In this document: positions 34,880-44,393 of the stretch, in pieces
Layout of the letters: each line of letters begins with the position of its first letter
Numbering within the stretch: the stretch's first letter is position 1
Source: Yoonia sp035117555
GTDB lineage: Bacteria; Pseudomonadota; Alphaproteobacteria; Rhodobacterales; Rhodobacteraceae
Assembly: GCF_035117555.1 (NCBI RefSeq)
Contig: NZ_JAYKPK010000007.1
Location: 167,948 to 231,947 of the forward strand
Direction: 5' to 3'
DNA: 64,000 bases
The notes under the pieces: generated by a model
The model's database searches: none
Told to the model about the DNA's origin: nothing
What the model saw: only the letters and a program-made list of their open reading frames with translations
Program-made: the position numbers and the translations under genes

Positions 34880-36025
34880 ATGCAGGATCGAGTCCAGCGC
34901 CCGGCATCTGAAGAAAGACACAACTTGCGCCAGCCTAAACCGCATCCGACCAAACACCGTCGCCGGACCAAACCCGGCGCGGCACCCGGCACATTGACCG
35001 TGGCACCCCAAGCTGTGCATCCACAGATTCAGATGATCGCCTATGGTCCGGACAGCTTTACCGAGACAGTAAATGTCGCAGCTTCCGATCTGGCTCCCAC
35101 CATGTCGGTCCCTCTGGTGCGCTGGATCAATATCGACGGGCTTGGCGATATCCCGACGCTGCAGCAGATCGGCAAGACATTTGGCCTGCACCCCTTGGCG
35201 CTGGAAGATATCGTCAACCTGCACCAACGCCCCAAGGTGGACGCCTATGAAGGGCATCTTTTCATCGTGCTGCGCATGCCGATCGCCTCTGCTGCCCGAC
35301 TGGAAACCGAGCAGGTGACCATGGTGCTGGGGCGCGATCATGTTGTTTCCTTTCAGGAACGTCCCGGAGACAGTTTTGATCCGGTGCGCCACCGGCTGCG
35401 CGCACATGGTGGGCAGATCCGGCAGCGCGGTGCCGATTACCTGGCTTATGCGCTGATTGATGCTGCGATTGATGCATTTTTCCCGATCCTCGAAACATAT
35501 GGCGAACAAGTCGAGGATCTGGAGGATGATGTCATCACTCAGCCCGGCCAAAAGCAGATGGCGCGCATTCACGACCTCAAGCGCAACCTGCTGACCGCCC
35601 GCCGCGCGCTTTGGCCGATGCGCGATATGGTCAATGCTTTGCTGCGCGAGGAGTCTACTCTGATCAACGCACAGACGTTGATCTATCTGCGCGATTGTCA
35701 GGACCATATCGCCCAGTTGATCGAGATGATCGAAACCTATCGCGAGATTTGTTCCGGCCTGATCGATATCCATCTGTCCAGCGTCAGCAACAAGATGAAT
35801 GAGGTGATGAAGGTCCTGACGATCATCGCCACGATTTTTATCCCGCTGACCTTTATTGTGGGGGTCTACGGAATGAATTTCGATCCCGCCGCGGGGCCTT
35901 GGTCGATGCCGGAGCTTGGCTGGCGCTATGGCTATCCGGCGGTGCTGATCACGATGGCAGGAATCGCTGTGGGGCTGTTGATCTGGTTTCGTAGCATGGG
36001 CTGGATCGGGCGCGACCGCGATTAG
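34880..36025 (+). CDS. corA: CorA-family divalent cation transporter
   Basis: A 381-residue magnesium/cobalt (or zinc) transporter. A long cytoplasmic N-terminal domain is followed by two C-terminal membrane helices with the signature YGMNF after the first (FIPLTFIVGVYGMNFDP). The first 30 or so residues are basic and poorly conserved; TTG 34924 is an alternative start. The gene follows the IS3 remnant directly, so its native promoter may be lost or replaced. All functional motifs are present. Confidence 0.87.
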   Translation: MQDRVQRPASEERHNLRQPKPHPTKHRRRTKPGAAPGTLTVAPQAVHPQIQMIAYGPDSFTETVNVAASDLAPTMSVPLVRWINIDGLGDIPTLQQIGKTFGLHPLALEDIVNLHQRPKVDAYEGHLFIVLRMPIASAARLETEQVTMVLGRDHVVSFQERPGDSFDPVRHRLRAHGGQIRQRGADYLAYALIDAAIDAFFPILETYGEQVEDLEDDVITQPGQKQMARIHDLKRNLLTARRALWPMRDMVNALLREESTLINAQTLIYLRDCQDHIAQLIEMIETYREICSGLIDIHLSSVSNKMNEVMKVLTIIATIFIPLTFIVGVYGMNFDPAAGPWSMPELGWRYGYPAVLITMAGIAVGLLIWFRSMGWIGRDRD

Positions 36026-36037
36026 ACGCGGGGCCCG

Positions 36038-37018
36038 TCAGCCGGCGGTCATGGTGATGACAAGTCTTTGCCGCCCTGCTGCTGGGCGCAGCCTGACCCG
36101 GCCCTGATCCAGCGTCAGGGGTTTGTCATTCACGGTCGCGGACGCGATGCCAACGCCGGTGCCGCCGCTATTGCGAATGATGATGTCCAGTGATGTATCA
36201 CCCAGATTGACCGTTGCTTTCAGCTCTGGCCAGTCCTTGGGGAAACACGGGTTCAACACCCAGTCCGGGCCTTGGCGGGTCAGGCCCAGCAGCCCTTCGA
36301 TCCCGGCGCGATACATCCAGCCCGCTGATCCGGTATACCACGTCCAGCCGCCGCGCCCGTCATGCGGGGCGGTGGCATAGACATCGGCGGCCACCACATA
36401 GGGTTCGACCTCGTAACGCGCGGCAGCATCGGGGGTCAGCGCATGGTTGACCGGATTGACCAAGGCGAACAGCGCACCCGCCGCATCGCCATCGCCAAGC
36501 GCGCAATGCGCAAGGATCGCCCACATTGCGGCATGGCTGTATTGCCCGCCATTTTCGCGCAGGCCGGGCGGATAGCCTTTGATATAGCCGGGGTCCTGCG
36601 CGGTGCGGTCAAAGGGCGGGGTGAAGAGCAGCGCCAGACCGGGGTCCGGGCGCACCAGATGTTCTGTCATGCTGGCCATGGCTTTTGTTGCGCGCGCAGG
36701 GTCCGCCGCGCCCGACAACACCGCCCATGATTGCGCGATACTGTCGATGCGGCATTCGTCGAAACTGGCTGCTCCGAGCAAGGTGCCATCGTCATAAGTG
36801 CCGCGCCGATACCATGCGCCATCCCAGCCATCCCGCTCTATCGCCTGCACCAGGGTTGCACGATGCGCGCGCCAAGCTCGGGCGCGGGCTGGATCGCGGG
36901 TGTCGGCAAAAGAGGAAAGCCGGTCAATCGTCGCAATCAGCAGCCAGCCCAGCCAGACCGATGTCCCCTGCCCGGCTTCACCGACACGGTTCATCCCATC
37001 GTTCCAGTCACCCCGCCG
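36038..37018 (-). pseudogene. ndvB: Cyclic beta-1,2-glucan synthase remnant, C-terminal GH94 part
   Basis: From RRGDWNDGMNRVGEAG to the stop this is the C-terminal glycoside-hydrolase-94 phosphorylase domain of an NdvB/ChvB-type synthase, about 327 residues, with normal landmarks GYPPGLRENGGQYSHAAMW and YTGSAGWMYR. The reading frame continues 5' of 37018, but those 50 codons are out-of-frame translation of the next fragment. A deletion of several hundred codons joins this part to the fragment upstream. Without the glycosyltransferase part it cannot make cyclic glucan. Confidence 0.85.
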
Positions 37019-37640
37019 GGTCGCTGACCGGATCGTTTGACCAAGGCATGATCTGGTTTTCGCGGCTGTTTTCAGCCCAAACAGAGCCGCTGCCCTCGGC
37101 AGAGACCTGAAAGCCGAAACCGGGATTGGCGATGACATTGATCCAGGGCGCGGGCGTGGTCGCCCCATTGCTCAGGATGGTGACATATTCCCGGCCATCC
37201 TCGGCGAAACCGCCGGTGCCGTTGAAAAACTCCAGCGCCGGGATGGGCGGATCAATGGCCAGGACCGTAGCCGCAACAGGCGTGGTTTGTATTTCCGCCA
37301 TCGGCATCACAACCGGCATCAGCCCGTCAAGCTGCGCCCCGACAGTGCCGCGACTGGCCAATAAGGTCACATGTGCCACGGCCAGCAATTGCGCAAGCTG
37401 GCCTTCGGTCACCAAATCGGCGCGCAACGTATGAATCGCGCATTGGGTGTCGAACGGCTGTCCTGCGCTGCGCGGGCGTAACTGGGCCGACCGCACCGCC
37501 ACCTCGATCATCACCTGCATGTCCTGCACATAGGATGAGGCCCGGTCGTTCATGACCACCAGATCGACATCCAATTGGCGCATACGCAGATATTCATGCG
37601 CGGCCAGCACGTCATGCAAGGCGGTGGCACGGATTATGCC
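37008..37640 (-). pseudogene. ndvB: Cyclic beta-1,2-glucan synthase remnant, middle part
   Basis: About 210 codons are recognisable, including NGTGGFAEDGREYVTIL, WINVIANPGFGFQVSAEGSG, ENSRENQIMPWSNDP and VSDPAG, all conserved in the carbohydrate-binding region before the GH94 domain. It ends at TGA 37010-37008, created at the deletion joint: CCCGGCGGGG is followed at once by the TGACTGGAACGATGG codons of the downstream GDWNDG motif, in another frame. The 5' end, near 37640, is also abrupt and abuts a fragment of an unrelated protein read in the opposite direction. Confidence 0.85.
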
Positions 37641-37645
37641 CAAAA

Positions 37646-38308
37646 GATCAGACTGGTAGATCTGACAGCCGACACATTTGAGCATGCCTATTTTCAAGCC
37701 AGGCTGAATCAGAACCCGTTTCGATGGGCGCGCAAAAACCTTGAAGAAGTTGAGAGAAACAAATCGGACAGGGTCACTGTGGCCTGGCGCTATGCCTTAC
37801 TTCGTATGCATGAAAAATTCGAAGAAATTGTGCCAGAGCTGACTGAACAAGACCGCGCGCGCTTCGACACTGGTTTGAAATCTATTTTCGTGGACAATTA
37901 CGCAGCGGTCCCGCCAGAATCGATCCGCAGACTTTTGGCGTTGCGGGATGCGGGTCTTTTGTCGGTGCTGGCGTTGGGCGAGGATTATGAGCTGGATCAC
38001 AATTCCAGCGGCACGGTGATCACTGCCAAAGGCCAAACGCACAAATTCGACGTTTTCATTGATGCCCGCGGGCAAAAACGATGACGAGCGAGGAAATTCC
38101 CTTTCCAAGCTTGCGGGTGGCGCTGCTGACTGCCGGGCAGGATATCCCGCAAATCGACGACAGCTTTTGCATGGCAGGCATGGCGGGATATGAGGGACGC
38201 GTCTATCTTGCCGCATTACCGTGGCTGATGCAAAAACGCCCCTTTGTGCAGGGCATCACAGCCAGTGCTGAACTGGCCACCATTCTTGCGGCGGCGGAAC
38301 CGGCTTAA
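37646..38308 (+). pseudogene. FAD/NAD(P)-binding protein, truncated and frameshifted
   Basis: The C-terminal half of a YdhS-like FAD/NAD(P)-binding protein. Recognisable sequence starts at LVDLTADTFEHAYFQARLNQ and runs to 38084, where an in-frame TGA follows DARGQKR. The protein continues in another frame (TSEEIPFPSLRVALLTAGQ..GYEGRVYLAALPWLM) to 38306. One missing base in the AAAAA run at 38073-38077 would explain the shift. The N-terminal nucleotide-binding part is absent because of the junction with the ndvB remnant near 37640. It is not functional as it stands. Confidence 0.8.
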
Positions 38309-38661
38309 TTGGGTACAACCCAGCGGCCATTGCGTCGGAAAAGGCTGCTCTTTGATCATAGCATGCTGGCGCGGACCTTAGTGGTGCTCGCTGCAATACA
38401 AATGACAAGCCGCACCTTGACCTGCCTGGCGGCGCGTTTGGCGTGAAGCTGACAAGCTTGAGATTGTCCTGTCATTCGGGATCGACAGGGCAACGGTGAG
38501 ATAGCCAGTTCCCCTCCACAATGCTGCGCTGGCTTGCCCGTAGGACTTCGGAAAATAGAGCGCCAGACGCACCGTGGTCAGTCAGGTAGAATCAGACGCA
38601 TCACCGCTTCGTTTTCCGGCGGTGAAACATGCTGAACTACTGAAATGAATGTCTACTGACC
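38309..38661. other. Gene-free stretch with possible degraded IS
   Basis: No intact gene. On the minus strand, roughly 38370-38590, short patches recall an IS5-type transposase (HAKR...K.R, a YGQAS...VALS region) but are frame-broken, so the identity is tentative. A small inverted repeat TCACCGC/GCGGTGA (38598-38624 region) lies after algL and may act as the operon terminator. Confidence 0.3.
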
Positions 38662-39696
38662 TTAGGCCGGTTCAGTCACCGGGACCCAGAGCAGGTCCTG
38701 CCGCCCGCCGAGTTTGGAAGAGCCCAATGTGCCAAGGTCCTTGACCAGCTCTTTGAGGTCGGGTGCATAAAACAGCGTCAAATAGGGAACCGCCCAGGCC
38801 AGTTCAAAACCGCGCAATTCCTCTGACCCATCGAAATAGGTTTGCGGATGACCGGCTACTTCTTCGGCCAGGGTCGGATCGGCGAAAGCCTTGACCACGA
38901 AATCGACACTGCGATGGACCGCCATATCGCAGGCGCGGAACAGGTCCTGATCGGGCAACAACGCTGCGGTGACCACCAAAGGGGCCACGGCATGGATCTG
39001 ATAATGCAGCGCCAGATGTTCGCGTGCCATTTCCAGCGGCAGGCTGCCGTCATCGGCGGCCTGACAGGCGACCAGACGGACCGAGCTTGCCGCCCAATCC
39101 TGCATTGGCGCATCATCGATAATCAACCCGACCCGGGCAACGCCCAGCGCGGCCCAGGCCCGCAGATTGTTGCGGCTCGCATTTGGTGGGGCGTCGGTGT
39201 CAAAGTAATCCATCGTCGCGCTGGCACGGCGCGCCAGCCAATTGTCGATCAGCGCAGTCTGGTCTGATGCCTCTTGCAGCGGTCTGACCTGTCCATAAGC
39301 AAAGGCAAGTCCGGCAATCCGTGATGGCACCGCCAGTTGCGCATTCATCGTGGCCAGTTCACGCAAAGCATCCGCCTCGGCCCAGCTTGCCAAACCATCG
39401 ATCACACAGGCGCCAGCGGCAGCACGGTTGATGTCATCGGTCAGGGCCATATTCGCCGCGCCCACCAGCGCCGTGATGAAGGCGTCAATCGGTTCAAGCT
39501 GCGCATTCACATCGTCATTGGATGCATCATCGAAAGATGACCGGCTTTTGTCATCGTCGATATAGCGGCTGCCATGATCCAGCCCGATCACCGGATCCGG
39601 CATCACCGGGCAGGTGAAGGACGCGGGCGCATCATCCTGTGCCATGACCCCGGTTGCGACACTGCTGGCCAGAACGGCGGAAAGGAGTTTTATCAT
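38662..39696 (-). CDS. algL: AlgL-like alginate lyase family protein, catalytic residues altered
   Basis: A 344-residue periplasmic protein (signal peptide ends SVATGVMAQ) of the alginate-lyase PL5 type, encoded last in the alginate operon. In active AlgL the motif NNHxYW supplies the catalytic histidine and RALxYHxYA supplies arginine and tyrosine. Here the corresponding segments are NNLRAWAAL (L178 in place of His) and LALHYQIHAVAPL (Leu in place of Arg, H235 in place of Tyr). The fold may be kept, but classical lyase activity is doubtful. Its ATG overlaps the upstream stop as ATGA. In Pseudomonas AlgL clears polymer from the periplasm. Confidence 0.8.
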   Translation of the reverse strand: MIKLLSAVLASSVATGVMAQDDAPASFTCPVMPDPVIGLDHGSRYIDDDKSRSSFDDASNDDVNAQLEPIDAFITALVGAANMALTDDINRAAAGACVIDGLASWAEADALRELATMNAQLAVPSRIAGLAFAYGQVRPLQEASDQTALIDNWLARRASATMDYFDTDAPPNASRNNLRAWAALGVARVGLIIDDAPMQDWAASSVRLVACQAADDGSLPLEMAREHLALHYQIHAVAPLVVTAALLPDQDLFRACDMAVHRSVDFVVKAFADPTLAEEVAGHPQTYFDGSEELRGFELAWAVPYLTLFYAPDLKELVKDLGTLGSSKLGGRQDLLWVPVTEPA

Positions 39697-42440
39697 TGGG
39701 TCGCCTCTGCTTCAATTTCGAATAATTTGACCATATCGCCCGCTGTCGGATCACCCGCATCGGCGGCCTTTTGCAGCCAGCCGCGCGCATCATCCAGCGA
39801 GACCGGCACGCCGACGCCCACCGCATAGGCCTGCGCCAGCATCACCATCGCGGGCACGTCATTCGCTTCGGCCGCCCGGATCAGCCAGAGCGTGGCCGCA
39901 TCCAGATCCGCAACGCTGACCGCACTGGTCCGCAGGCGGCGGGCATGTTCGCGCATCGCCACCGGATCACCGGCTTCGGCGCCGTCGCGATAGAGAGCGG
40001 GCAGATCGATCTGCACCTCGACCGCCAGACGCAGGGCGCTGTCGCCACTGGCCAAAGTGGCAAGAATATCGGGCACTTCCGATGCCGAACTGCGGGCGAT
40101 CAAAGACGCGTAAAGCGATGCGATCTCACCCTGATCGGCGTTTGGCTGGTCGGGGTCGGTCTGCATCCGCAGCAGGCGCAAGACAGCGGTGCGGCTGCCA
40201 AGGTCAAAGGCTTTGTCGAAATAGGCCAAGGCGGCTTCATCCCCGGCAGCACCGAAAATCGCGCGATGCGCATCGCCCAATTGGATGATCTGCCAGGCGA
40301 CATCGCCCGCCAGATGATCGGCTATGGCAAACCAGCGGGTCGCGGCGTCAAGATCCCCAGCCGTGCCAAGGACATTGCCCAAGGCCAAAGCCTCGGGAAA
40401 AGTGCAGGTCATCGCCGTGATGGCACGATTATAGTAAAGATCGCGGCCCGCCGCATCTGGCAGGAATGGCATCGCCAGCATCAGCGCCATGAAATCACCG
40501 CGTGCAGCGATCTGCTCGGCAAAACCGCTATAGACCGCGCGCAGATCCGGAAATTCTTGCGGATCCGCGACCGGCAGTAACGCCATGGCTTCCCCATTGC
40601 CGGTCTGGGCGAGATCGCGCAGCAACACCGCCGCCTCGGCCAGCGCCGCTTCGCCGGGATCGCTGAGCAAGGCCTTGGCCAGTTTCAGCGGCGCGGTCTT
40701 GTCACCGGCAGCCACGGCCGCGCGGAATAGATCCAAGGCGTCCGCGCGCGCACCCGGATTGGTCGCTTGATCCAAGGCCAGCGCAGCACGGGCTGACGCG
40801 ACATTGGGCAGGCCGTCCGCATAATTTTGCCAGAACGCCTGTTCGGAGTCGGGTGCCCCGGCGCGGTCCATGACATCGAGCAGATTGGCCAACGGCGTCG
40901 CCCGCCCATAAAGTGCTTGGGTCTGCAAGGTCGCCATCGCCATCGGGTCAGGATCATCCGCCAGTTGCGCAAGTGCTGTATCGGTGAAAGCGAGCGAAGA
41001 TGATCCGATCGCGGCTTCAACCCCGGCCCAATAGGCCACGTCCTCGAACAGCGGCGCCATTGGCGCCTTGCACAGAAAGGCCGCCTGTAACTCGGCAGCG
41101 GGCGCCACCTCGCCAAGGGTGGTGACCGCATAGGCCAGATCATCGACGATATTGTAGAAATCCGCCTGATCCGACATCGTGCCGAAACGCATGCGCGCCA
41201 GCATCACGATTGACACCGGGTCATGCAGGGCGGCACCTTGTTCGAGCAAAGCCTGCGCCGCATCCTGACCAGCCCAAAGCCCCTGCTCTTGTAGGATTGA
41301 CCCGGCCAGTTTCGAATAGACCCAGTCTGGTGGGCTTTCGATTGCGGCCAAAGCATCCAAGGTTGCCAGAAAGGCAGTTTGATCTTCGCTGTCCTGCGAC
41401 TGATGGGTTTCCAGAAATCCAGACAGCCGGACCAGCCCGGCACGGTCACCGCTGTCAGCGGCAGCCTGATAAAGCGTCAGGGCTTTATCAGGGTCCGCCG
41501 CAACCAGCGCACCGGCTTCATAGACCCGGCCAAGGGCGACCTGCGCATAGGGCAAGCCGCCATCCGCGGCCTTGGTCAGATAGGTGAGGAGGATTGCATT
41601 GTCCTTGGTGATCTCTTCAGACCGCAATTGATATTCCGCCACCCGCCATGCGGCAATCGGATCCCCCAGATCAGCGGCCAAGCGGTACCAGCGCACCGCC
41701 AGATCATGATCGACGGCAACCACGCCACCATTGGAAAATTCGCGCGCGATCCGCGCGATCCGGTCACAGATCAAAGGGTCGATCTGCCCGACAAGCGAAC
41801 CGAAAGCCATGGTCACCGCCAATTCCGGGCTGATGTTCCAGCCTGCCGGTGCCTGACCCTGTTGGGTCAGTTGCGACAAGATCAGCAAAGCATCGGCATT
41901 GCCGCCATAGCCAGCATTGACCAGCATTTCCTCGCCAAGCACCACGTCACGGTCAATGCCGATGCCTTCGGTCAGATAACCGGCCAGCGCGTTTTGCATG
42001 CGCGGGGAATTGGCGTCGCCACGATCAAGCAGATCCTGCACCAGCCCCAGCGATTTCAACTGCTGCACCTGTCCCAGCATGATCATATGTTCGATCCGCG
42101 CAAGGGCCACATGGTCCTCGGTATAGCTGGGTGACAGCAGCGGCAATTTGGCAATCACGGATGTGATCGTGTCGTCCCAGCGCAATGCATCCAGTTCCGC
42201 CAGCCGCCGCATGTCGCGGTTGATCATGTCGATATTGCGGTCCGGCAGCGTGATCCCGTCCCAGCTGCCCCAGTCCGCAACGATATCGGCATCGGGCGCG
42301 CGCGGCACACAGACCGGCGCGACGACCATGTCAGGCGGGGCAAAGTTCAGGGACAGCGATTGCGCGCTCAGACCGGCAGGCGGGGTTGCAAGCATGGCAA
42401 AAGCCCCGATCAGGCCAGCCCCGGTACGTTTGATCTTCAT
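39693..42440 (-). CDS. algK: AlgK-like Sel1/TPR repeat periplasmic protein, unusually long
   Basis: A 915-residue secreted protein. ATG 42440 (MKIKRTGAGLIGAFAMLATPPAGLSA) gives a signal peptide without a lipobox. Many Sel1-like repeats are visible, such as AVRWYRLAADLGDPIAAWRVAEYQL, AVALGRVYEAGALVAADPDKAL and LSLDDARGWLQKAADAGDPTAG (each shown in part). Pseudomonas AlgK is a lipoprotein of about 475 residues that bridges AlgX and the porin AlgE. This protein is twice as long, not lipidated, and no AlgE gene is in the cluster, so it may scaffold a different export complex. Position in the operon supports the AlgK role; direct homology needs testing. Confidence 0.7.
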   Translation of the reverse strand: MKIKRTGAGLIGAFAMLATPPAGLSAQSLSLNFAPPDMVVAPVCVPRAPDADIVADWGSWDGITLPDRNIDMINRDMRRLAELDALRWDDTITSVIAKLPLLSPSYTEDHVALARIEHMIMLGQVQQLKSLGLVQDLLDRGDANSPRMQNALAGYLTEGIGIDRDVVLGEEMLVNAGYGGNADALLILSQLTQQGQAPAGWNISPELAVTMAFGSLVGQIDPLICDRIARIAREFSNGGVVAVDHDLAVRWYRLAADLGDPIAAWRVAEYQLRSEEITKDNAILLTYLTKAADGGLPYAQVALGRVYEAGALVAADPDKALTLYQAAADSGDRAGLVRLSGFLETHQSQDSEDQTAFLATLDALAAIESPPDWVYSKLAGSILQEQGLWAGQDAAQALLEQGAALHDPVSIVMLARMRFGTMSDQADFYNIVDDLAYAVTTLGEVAPAAELQAAFLCKAPMAPLFEDVAYWAGVEAAIGSSSLAFTDTALAQLADDPDPMAMATLQTQALYGRATPLANLLDVMDRAGAPDSEQAFWQNYADGLPNVASARAALALDQATNPGARADALDLFRAAVAAGDKTAPLKLAKALLSDPGEAALAEAAVLLRDLAQTGNGEAMALLPVADPQEFPDLRAVYSGFAEQIAARGDFMALMLAMPFLPDAAGRDLYYNRAITAMTCTFPEALALGNVLGTAGDLDAATRWFAIADHLAGDVAWQIIQLGDAHRAIFGAAGDEAALAYFDKAFDLGSRTAVLRLLRMQTDPDQPNADQGEIASLYASLIARSSASEVPDILATLASGDSALRLAVEVQIDLPALYRDGAEAGDPVAMREHARRLRTSAVSVADLDAATLWLIRAAEANDVPAMVMLAQAYAVGVGVPVSLDDARGWLQKAADAGDPTAGDMVKLFEIEAEATQ

Positions 42441-42459
42441 GGGACAGCCCTTTCGTGAC

Positions 42460-43083
42460 TTAGTTGATGTAAAGATTTTCGGTGCTGAAGGCGGTGTAAT
42501 CACCATCCGCACCGCTGAAGACGACCGTGACGCCAGCCCGGCGCTGCATCGCGATGGCGGGCAATGTGGCCAGCGTGCTTGCGCCGTCGCGGATCTCGAA
42601 ATCCAGCGTCAGCGGTGCTTTCAACGTCACGTCATGCGATGTGTTCTGCGTGATCCCGGCCAAGGCGACCGCATCGACACTGGGGACATAAAGGTCGATC
42701 TGCGGCAGATCCGACAGGTTGTAGATCACCAGATCGGCCTTCGCCGGGCTGTTGCTGATCGTGTCTTTCACCATATGCAGCGCGCCATCGGTGCCAGTGA
42801 TGAAAGTATAGAAACTGGCGGCAAGGATCTCTTCCTTGCCCGCCAGATCGCCGACGCTGACCGTCACCATCCCGGCTGGCATGGTGACATAGGGGGTCAC
42901 CCCGCCTTGCACCGCGTCAAATGTATTGGTCGCAACCACGGCGAGCGTGTCACCGGGCGACACGATGCGCACGAAAGATGCATCGGGGTCGGAAGGTGTC
43001 TCATAAAGCTGACCATCCTGCGCAAAGACAGGCGCGGCGCAAAGCGCCAAGGTCAGGGTCAGATTTCGTGAAATATTCAACAT
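42460..43083 (-). CDS. algF: Alginate O-acetyltransferase AlgF
   Basis: A 207-residue periplasmic protein with a signal peptide (MLNISRNLTLTLALCAAPVFA). ATG 43083 is chosen because it starts the signal peptide; an earlier codon at 43113 adds ten unsupported residues. Segments such as YETPSDPDASFVRIV and EEILAASFYTFIT agree with AlgF. It takes part in O-acetylation of the polymer with AlgI, AlgJ and AlgX. Confidence 0.82.
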   Translation of the reverse strand: MLNISRNLTLTLALCAAPVFAQDGQLYETPSDPDASFVRIVSPGDTLAVVATNTFDAVQGGVTPYVTMPAGMVTVSVGDLAGKEEILAASFYTFITGTDGALHMVKDTISNSPAKADLVIYNLSDLPQIDLYVPSVDAVALAGITQNTSHDVTLKAPLTLDFEIRDGASTLATLPAIAMQRRAGVTVVFSGADGDYTAFSTENLYIN

Positions 43084-43103
43084 ATCATATCGTCCTTTTA
43101 AGG

Positions 43104-44393
43104 TTATTGGCACAGCGTCAGGCTGGCATCATCGGTGACCGGGCGGTCAAAGGTCACGGTCACTGTGGTCAGATCGGGGTGCCAGATACTGCCGAGCGGT
43201 TTGTAAAACAGGCCCGAGGCCAGCATCCGGTCACTGCGTTCGATCACCGCGCTGCGGGTGAAACCGGCACCAGTGGTCAGGGTAAAGGCGGCCTGCCGGG
43301 GTCCGGCGCTGCCCAGATCGGCGCGGATCACGGCGGCCCGCGCAATATCGATCCCGGTCAGATCGACGGTCAGGCTGTCATCCTGTCGCGCAGTGATGGT
43401 CAGCGGCTGCGCGCAATCGCTGCCTGCGGCCGCGATCAGCTCCTCCAACGGGTCAGGACCATATTGCGCCAGATTGTTATAGATTGGATTTTCCCAGATC
43501 AGGAAACGCGGCGGATTTTCCGCGAAATCGCGCGAGGTCAGATAAGACGTGATCGCGCCGAACTGATTGCCGCCGGTGACCGCATAATTGACCACATCAA
43601 GGCCGGAAAACTCTGACAGAAACCCTGCAAAATTGCTCAGCGGCGTATCCGAAAAGGATGTGCCAACCAGCACAACCGGCACCACATCACCGTCGCCGGC
43701 AAAGATATCCGCCAATCCTAGGCCAGCGCTTTCGACGACTTCGGTTTGGCGCATCGTGTCGATGACTGCCGGCAGCGCCTTTGTGCAGAAACTTTGCAGG
43801 CTGCGGCGCATGGTGGAAAAGGCTGTCGTCGGCGCACCTTCGGTGGTGCGGTATTCCGCGACGCTCAGATCCGCATAGGCCGGTTGTGCCTTGATCAGAT
43901 CACCGATGACCTCTGCCGCCTGTCTGGCACCTGCGGCGGTCCAATGGAAATCGGCGGCAAAGAACGGGCGTCCATCAGCCGTTGCCGCAAGCGCGGTCAG
44001 AATATCCGGGGCCAACACACCGGCTGCGGACAAGCGCCCGACGATATCGTCATAGACCAAAGTTGCCGTTTTGCTGTCAAAGGCATAATCACTGGCCGAG
44101 GCAGGCAGGAATTGCGGCATCGCCTGGCTTTTGGTCGGCACGGTAACATAGATCAGCGTCGTGCCACGGCTGGCCAGTGCTGCGGACAAAGCGCTCATCT
44201 GCTGCACCACCGCATCCTCCATCGGGTGGCGCAGGCGCAGATCAGCCAGCACCCGGTAAAAGACGCCGTCCTGCCCTTCGACCGAAGGCAGGACCGCAGC
44301 GGTTTCCAACCCGTAACAGCCATAGGCGGATGGATCGGCCTGTGCGGCGCTGGCGGCAAGGATCAGGGCAAGCCCTGCGAGACAGGTTTTCAT
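43104..44393 (-). CDS. algX: AlgX-type alginate acetyltransferase with C-terminal carbohydrate-binding domain
   Basis: A 429-residue periplasmic protein. The SGNH-hydrolase-like domain retains the catalytic Asp-x-His in DFHWTAAGA and the nucleophile serine in VGTSFSDTP. A C-terminal beta-rich part of about 100 residues (from about 330) fits the carbohydrate-binding module of AlgX, which distinguishes it from AlgJ. It should transfer acetyl groups to mannuronate residues. Its ATG overlaps the stop of the Sel1-like gene. Confidence 0.83.
   Translation of the reverse strand: MKTCLAGLALILAASAAQADPSAYGCYGLETAAVLPSVEGQDGVFYRVLADLRLRHPMEDAVVQQMSALSAALASRGTTLIYVTVPTKSQAMPQFLPASASDYAFDSKTATLVYDDIVGRLSAAGVLAPDILTALAATADGRPFFAADFHWTAAGARQAAEVIGDLIKAQPAYADLSVAEYRTTEGAPTTAFSTMRRSLQSFCTKALPAVIDTMRQTEVVESAGLGLADIFAGDGDVVPVVLVGTSFSDTPLSNFAGFLSEFSGLDVVNYAVTGGNQFGAITSYLTSRDFAENPPRFLIWENPIYNNLAQYGPDPLEELIAAAGSDCAQPLTITARQDDSLTVDLTGIDIARAAVIRADLGSAGPRQAAFTLTTGAGFTRSAVIERSDRMLASGLFYKPLGSIWHPDLTTVTVTFDRPVTDDASLTLCQ

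Noticed and set aside
37019..37168. The first 50 codons of the open frame leading into the GH94 fragment, which could suggest a novel N-terminus
   Set aside because: They are out-of-frame translation of the preceding ndvB fragment past the deletion joint.
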